From contig OY747710.1 of NCBI GenBank assembly GCA_963556495.2, positions 5,391,001 to 5,455,000 on the forward strand: a stretch of 64,000 nucleotides of DNA, given 5' to 3'. The notes beneath the pieces were generated by a model. The model worked only from the letters and a program-made list of their open reading frames with translations. It was not told the DNA's origin and ran no database searches. The stretch comes from Valencia hispanica. Taxonomy: Eukaryota > Chordata > Actinopteri > Cyprinodontiformes > Valenciidae. Positions 58,386 to 64,000 of this stretch are shown in pieces (positions within the stretch are counted from its first letter, which is position 1; every line of letters starts with the position of its first letter). The position numbers and the translations under genes are program-made.

Positions 58386-60324
58386 TCATGTTAAGTCGGG
58401 GCTTACCTCTGGCTGTTTTTCATTTCTCCGTTGTTGAAAAGGATGACCTTTTTTGTGTGCTTGTTCTCTTGTTTTAGCACAAAAGGCGTGGAAGGGAAAA
58501 TTAATGTGACCATTGGTGCGGTTCCAATCTAATGCTGCTGTAATCGGAATTCTGCACGGACTTGGACTTGGAGAAGAGTGAGACATCCAGGGTTTTATGT
58601 TACTCTAGATGTAGTTTTATGTTTTTCAGGCGATTTAAAGTACATTTAATGTTAGCTACACATGATGGTTAGATGTTTCTACTGGTCAGCATGGGGCATA
58701 CAAAGATACAAGGATGGGAGAAGATTGGCAAGTTAGAAAAAAAATTGTCAGCTGTTTGCTTCTGCAGAGGATGAGATTCCTCACAGCTGTTAAAATGGCT
58801 CCCGAAACAGCCTGCTGGACTGCCTGTAGGTGTTCTGAAATAAAATCCCCATTTGACACATTAAGTCAGTCTTTACTGAGTGCTTCTGTGGTCACAGGCT
58901 GTGATGTCTTGTGGAGCAAAAAAGACTGAGTTACACACCCTTTAAAGCAGAAGCTGAACGACAGCAACATCAAGCGTTCTACCTCTTTAATATTTTATGT
59001 GTAGCACAGGGAAATGCAAGGGTTTGTTGGTGAGTGTTTGGATGCACAGAAGCATAGGAGTAACGGAGGCGGGGTACACATGGGACATGTCCCCCGCACT
59101 TCCCATGTTGGTGCCCTCTGTCTCCCGCACTTTTTTTCAGCCATTTAATCCTTTTGATATGGGGTATTGTGTATACATTTCGATTTAATGATTTACACAA
59201 GCCAGTGAGCAAACTCGAACCTTCATTCTTTGACCTGTAGTTATTTTTTTCCAGATTGACAACAACAGTAAATTGAGACTGACATTTGAGTTTAGCTATT
59301 TGTTCCCGCTGAGCAGGCGGTGCCCCGAAACGGTCAATTTTGTTAATAGTGATAATGATAATTAATAACTGTCTTTGAACCATTACTATTATTACTAATG
59401 ACCAAGCCAGCACACTCATTGTGCAACAGTGATTAAATGGTTCTTTAGCCACTTTGGAAGTGTGCAATCGAATGTCAGAGAATAATAAATTAATCAACCA
59501 ATAGACCTCTGAGAAATGTATTCCCCTGAATTCTAAAATGATTGTGTTTGAATACTGTGTTGTTGGTCTGTGTGGTGGATTATTGCTCTCTGACTTTTCT
59601 AGGTTGTCAACTGGAGGGTGCAGCAGAGGCACTGGTTCTCTGTCCTGGGGGGCGGGGATCTGCACCTGCAGATCATCATCATCATTAACTGGAGGATAAA
59701 AGGAACTGGCAGCCAGTCATTCAACCCTGAGTGTTAACCTAAACCTGGTACACCACTCCACTGAGTTCCTGAGCTCCTCATTCATGAAGATTATTCTGAA
59801 TATTTTCCTTTTGATTTTGATATTTAGAAAATTTACCTTATACATTTTTCAAATTAATATTATTTATGTATTTATTATATAATCTGTTCGTTGCTCTGTG
59901 TTAGTTCTGTTGTGCCTTATTTTTCACATTTAGGATTTTTGTTCTGCTTTGTGTTTATATCTATGTTTTTTCTCCTTTCCTGTCTTACCCATAGGTGTTT
60001 GAACTTAGAAGTTTCTCTTGTTCTACTGTGTTGTTTCTTATTTATTTACTTAGCTCTTATCTTAGTACCTCTTCTGCACCAGTTTTCATCTTATTTATGC
60101 ATTTAAGATTATTCTTTGATTAGACCAGCTTCTGTTTTATTTTTCAGCCTTCGTTTTCCTTCTTTATTCTGTTTAGATCCTCCCTGCCATTCTGCCTCCT
60201 TCTCAGTCACTCTCCGACCTGCATCTGATTACCTTGATTAAGTTTCTCTCTGGTCCCCTTTGTCATTCCACACTCTACCCTCAGTATTTACTCCTCACTG
60301 GATTCTCCGTCTTTCTTTCCCATA
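58386..60324. other. Non-coding stretch with repeat-like parts
   Basis: The words 'catgggacatgtcccccgca' and tgtctcccgcac (59080-59130) resemble a fish DNA-transposon remnant. A 228-aa minus-strand ORF (58979-59665) crosses this region and shows no domain. 59880-60310 is pyrimidine-rich. No gene was recognised. Confidence 0.35.
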
Positions 60325-63300
60325 GTGATTTCTCATAGTTTTGCTTTGAGTAATTTCTATGGAACCTGTTTATTCAACTTTTCTCTATTACAAGATTATC
60401 TGCATTTGGTGGTCTTTTGGGGTTGCCATATTCCCCTGGTCCAAGGTTGCTTTTCACAATATAGTGAATTTGGTCTATTGGTTAGGATTTCAGTGATTAC
60501 CAGCAGCAGGAAACATAAATCGTTAACCACACGCTCTCATATTAAACAAAATCTCAAATTAATAACCTGTCAGAAGGTTCAGCTGCCCATCATCACAATA
60601 CTTAAGTTAGCTTTATTAAGCATTAGATCTCTATCCGGGAAGTCTTTTCTTATCAATGACTTCATCACTGAGCATAATTTACACGCCCTTTTTTTATGAG
60701 AAACTTGGCTAGATGAAAATAACGAAACATCTGCATTGATAGAATCTACTCCTCCAAATTACAATTTCTTAAGCGAGAGCAGGAAACACAGACGAGGTGG
60801 AGGTGTAGCCACCATTTTTCACAAATTAATGAACTTTAAAAAGGTAACCCTGGGCACATTTGATTCTTTTGAATACCTAGCCACCCAGATAAACAAGCCT
60901 AACAAAGCTTTAGTTTATATAAACCACCAAGACTTAACTCTAACTTCTTTAATGATTTCAATGACCTTCTTTCTGTAATATGTGTTGACTATGACCAACT
61001 AATCATTGTGGGGGATTTTAACATCCATACCGACAACCCCCAAGATAGACAAGCAAAAACATTAGATGATACTCTCCACAACTTTGGCCTGACCCAGCAT
61101 GTCAAACAACCAACACACAATAAAGGACACATTCTGGACTTAATTATCAGCAAAGGTTTAAATATTTCCAACATCTCTGTAATTAATATTGCATTATCTG
61201 ACCATTTCTGTATTTTCTTTGAAAGTACCATCTCTGCTAAATTATCCAGCCACAGTAAGACCACTATAAAAAAGCGTTTTCTAGGGGACAGTTCAGTAGA
61301 AACCTTTAAACGTATTTACCCTTCCACCACATCCCCCTCATCTCCCAATTCAAACTCAGTAAATACGCTGGTAGATAATCTCCTTGCGAAAATCTCAGAC
61401 ATCATGGATTCCATTGCTCCAACTAAAGTGAAAGTAGTCTCAGGTAGAAAGAAGTCTCCGTGGACAAGTAATCCACTGGTACGTAGTGAAAAAAGAGAGT
61501 GTCGACGAGCCGAGAGAAAATGGCGGAAAACTCGACTCCAGGTTCACTGTGAGATCTACAAAGAGAGACTGAATAGATATCAGCTAACTCTAAAAGATGC
61601 TAGGGAATCGTTCTTTTCTGAAATCATCAACAGAAACATTAATAATGCACGGACTCTATTTGCAACACTGGAAAGACTAACTAATCCTTTAGTGACAGTA
61701 GCCCCAGAACTAAACTCTACCAGGGCCTGCAATGAATTTGCCAGCTTTTTCACTGAAAAGATTCTAACAATTAGATGGTCAATCTGTACCTCAATATCGA
61801 ACCCACAACCAGTGCCATCCCCAATCAACAACAATGTAGAGAAAATGTCTGAATTCCACGAATTAAACCAGAACAGCCTTGAAAAACTCATTATCCAATT
61901 AAGCTTCTCCTCCTGCTGTCTTGATATCCTACCCACAGCTTTTCTAAAAAAAGTTCTTCCTGTTATTGTGTCTGATCTTGTTCAAATAGTGAACTCATCC
62001 CTCCTGTCATGTGTCTTCCCCCAGGCTGTAAAAACAGCAGTTATTAAACCACTACTAAAGAAGAAGAATCTGGACAACACGTTAATGCAGAACTACAGGC
62101 CAATCTCAAATCTTCCATTCATCAGTAAGATTATTGAAAAAGCTGTGTTTCAGCAGTTAAATAGCTTCATAACAATGACAAACCGTTTTGATGTTTTTCA
62201 GTCTGGGTTCCATGCTCACCACAGCACCGAGACTGCCCTAGTCAAAGTATTCATTGGCATCCGCATAAATACAGACTGTGGTAGAACCACAGAGCTGGTT
62301 CTATTGGACCTCAGTGCAGAATTTGACACTGTTGATCATGATATTTTATTGGAACGACTGGAGAGCTGGGTCGGACTTTCTGGTACACTAATTGGCTAGT
62401 TTGAGTCTTTCCTAAAGAACAGGGACTTCTATTTTTCAATAGGAAACTTTTCATCAGAACGAACAGAAATCACATGTGGGGTGCCACAGGGCTCCATCCT
62501 GGGGCCCCTCTTATTTAATATCTACATGCTCCCACTAGGCAAGATTATAGGAACCAACAACATTAGCTGCCATAACTACGTAGATGACACTCAGCTTTAC
62601 ATTGCAATGTCACCAGGTGACTCTGAACCCATTCAAACCCTAAATCAATGCATTGACCAAATAAATGGTTGGATGTGCCATAACTTTCTCCAGCTGAACA
62701 GAAACAAAACTGAAGTAATTATTTTTGGACCCAAAGAGGAACGATCAAGAGTCAGCACACAGCTTCAGTTAATACAGCTAGACACTAGTGATCTGGGTCG
62801 AAAACTAGGTGTAGTAATGGACTCAGACCTGAACCTCCAGGGTCACATAAAGGCAATAACAAGGTCAGCCTTCTATCACCTGAAGAACATTTCTAGGATT
62901 AAACGATCGATGTTGCAACAGGACCTCGAAAAACTCATCCATGCGTTTATCTTTAGTCGGATTGATTACTGAAACAGCATCTTCACAGGTCTGCCTAAAA
63001 AGTCAATCAGACAGCTGCAGCTGATCCAGAACGCTGCTGCTCGTGTTTCTCACTAGAACCAGGAAAGTAGAGCACATCACCCCAGTTCTAAAGTCCTTAC
63101 ACTGGCTCCCTGTAGCTCAGAGAATAGATTTCAAAATACTCCTACTAGTTTATAAATCATTACATGGCTAAGCACCAAAATATGTTGAAGACCTGTTGTC
63201 ACGGTACCAACCACCAAGACCACTCAGGTCCTCCAACTCTAGCCTACTAAACATCCCTAGACTCAGAACTAAACATGGAGAAACAGCTTTCAGATTCTAT

Positions 63301-63408
63301 CCTCCCCTTATCTGGAACAGACTTCCTGACGAGTGTAGAGCTGCTAAAACTCTGAACTGCTTTAAATTGAGACTAAAAACCCATTTGTTTAGAATTGCCT
63401 TCGATTAA
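60325..63408 (+). pseudogene. L2 ORF2 (endonuclease-reverse transcriptase), several lesions
   Basis: Endonuclease start: LALLSIRSLSGKSFLIND (about 60605), then an in-frame TGA at 60697-60699 before [20 protein letters not shown] follows. A frameshift near 60930-60960 precedes VGDFNIHTDNP (61008). The long open piece 61008-62399 has ALSDHFCIF, VIKPLLKKKN, YRPISNLPFISKIIEKAV and LLDLSAEFDTVDHDILLERL. It ends at TAG (TGG in the other copy). Next are [54 protein letters not shown] and SRIDY followed by TGA. The shared extra base follows near 63045, then LRTKHGETAFRFYPPLIW and the end KTHLFRIAFD at 63408. Inactive as is. Confidence 0.9.
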
Positions 63409-63597
63409 ATGATTGATGTCATATTTATGTTCATGCTCTCTTGCTTTATTGTGTATCATGCGTAATGTGTGTTTCTTTTACTTTTAATTTCCATTGTATT
63501 TTGTTTTTTAAATCACCAAATCATGTAAAGCACCTTAATTTACCCTGCTGTTGAAAGTGTGCTATACAAATAAAATTGCCTTGCCTTGCCTTGCCTA
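60325..63597 (+). mobile_element. L2-type LINE, second family, long copy
   Basis: Covers an endonuclease-RT ORF and a 3' UTR ending 'tacaaataaaattgccttgc' with a (CCTTG)n tail. The 5' boundary is uncertain (60325-60600). It is a longer relative of 53128-54682. Confidence 0.88.
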
Positions 63598-64000
63598 GTG
63601 TAATAAATATACTGGACTTTTGTTTTAGGGCTGATAAGGTCCCCTCTCTGCTCTGGCCCTCCTGAGAGGTGGGCTGGTGCCTGCCTGGTGTGTCGGGGAC
63701 TCTGGGGGCGTCTCCTCTGCTTGATGCTGTGCGGCCTTGCCCTGGGCTTGACCTGTACGGGGGGGTTGGCGGTGTGGCTGCCTCTCAGCCTGTGGCTCTT
63801 TGGCCTGGGGGCTGCTCCTTTACTTCGCTGACAGGGCAGGGCATGTGGCTGCCCTGGGGCGGTGCCTTGTGTCTGTCTGCCCTGGTGCTGTGGAGGCCTT
63901 CTAGAGCCAGGACCACCTGGCCTTTGTTTCTCTTGGGTGCTGTGTGGTGCATGCCTTCCACCCTTCTCACCACTCCAACAATTGTGAACCTCCAGGTGAC
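63598..64000 (+). repeat. GC-rich repeat running off the window
   Basis: G-rich plus strand (gtgtcggggactctgggggc, ggcggtgtggctgcctctca) begins right after the L2 tail. In composition and wording it resembles the GC-rich parts at 4850-5440, 13720-13920 and (opposite strand) 56330-56830. It is cut by the window edge, so the family is unclear. Confidence 0.4.

Noticed and set aside
58979..59665. 228-aa minus-strand ORF
   Set aside because: No recognisable domain. It crosses transposon-like 'tgtcccccgca' wording, and composition changes along its length. A chance ORF in an old repeat is more likely.

Overview
The window looks like a gene-poor piece of a teleost fish chromosome, probably a percomorph; I cannot place the order. 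The evidence is the mix of mobile elements: L2-type LINEs whose 3' ends end in the fish-typical 'tatataaataaa' plus (AATTG)n or (CCTTG)n tails, several Tc1/mariner families, Rex1-like and RTE-like LINE ends, and AT-rich, intron-like DNA. No bacterial operon structure, CRISPR array, rRNA or tRNA was seen.

The one clearly intact gene is a single-coding-exon class A GPCR on the minus strand (32228-33262, 344 aa). It keeps the conserved transmembrane anchors but lacks the amine-binding Asp3.32 and has altered ERS, FTP and NVIIY switches. A strong 3' splice site lies 34 bases before its ATG. A CpG-rich block with a CCAAT box on the same strand at about 35.0-36.2 kb could be its promoter and first exon. 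Two further minus-strand open segments bounded by splice signals (43956-44063 and 41079-41344) are phase-compatible and may be exons of an unrecognised membrane protein.

Most of the rest is transposon-derived. 0.3-5.4 kb: a Tc1 relic, a Tc1 element with both ends, and a GC-rich repeat. 5.6-7.3 kb: a minus-strand L2 copy carrying a 285-bp insertion. 10.6-12.4 kb: an inverted-repeat-bounded element filled with palindromic AAATATTTA modules and a 134-bp tandem array; a smaller relative lies at 48.3-48.8 kb. 12.6-14.2 kb: an L2 copy with an inverted 5' part. 19.7-23.5 kb: the best preserved L2, with one internal stop and a deleted 3' end of the ORF. 25.1-27.0 kb: a Tc1 element inside an older Tc1 relic. 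27.4-31.3 kb: Rex1-like and L2-like relics and one copy of a poly(A)-ended repeat that recurs at 55.7-56.8 kb. 36.3-36.8 and 44.9-46.0 kb: LINE 3' ends, the second split by a short DNA element. 48.8-50.4 kb: a Tc1 element with terminal inverted repeats of about 215 bp. 53.1-54.7 and 60.3-63.6 kb: two copies of a second L2 family that share a frameshift.

Several blocks with no repeat or ORF signature (9.7-10.5, 14.2-14.7, 16.3-16.7, 41.9-42.1 and 47.2-47.7 kb) look less decayed than their surroundings and are candidate conserved non-coding elements. This is inference from sequence texture only.

All family names come from recognising motifs by eye. No alignment, database search or ORF statistics were run.
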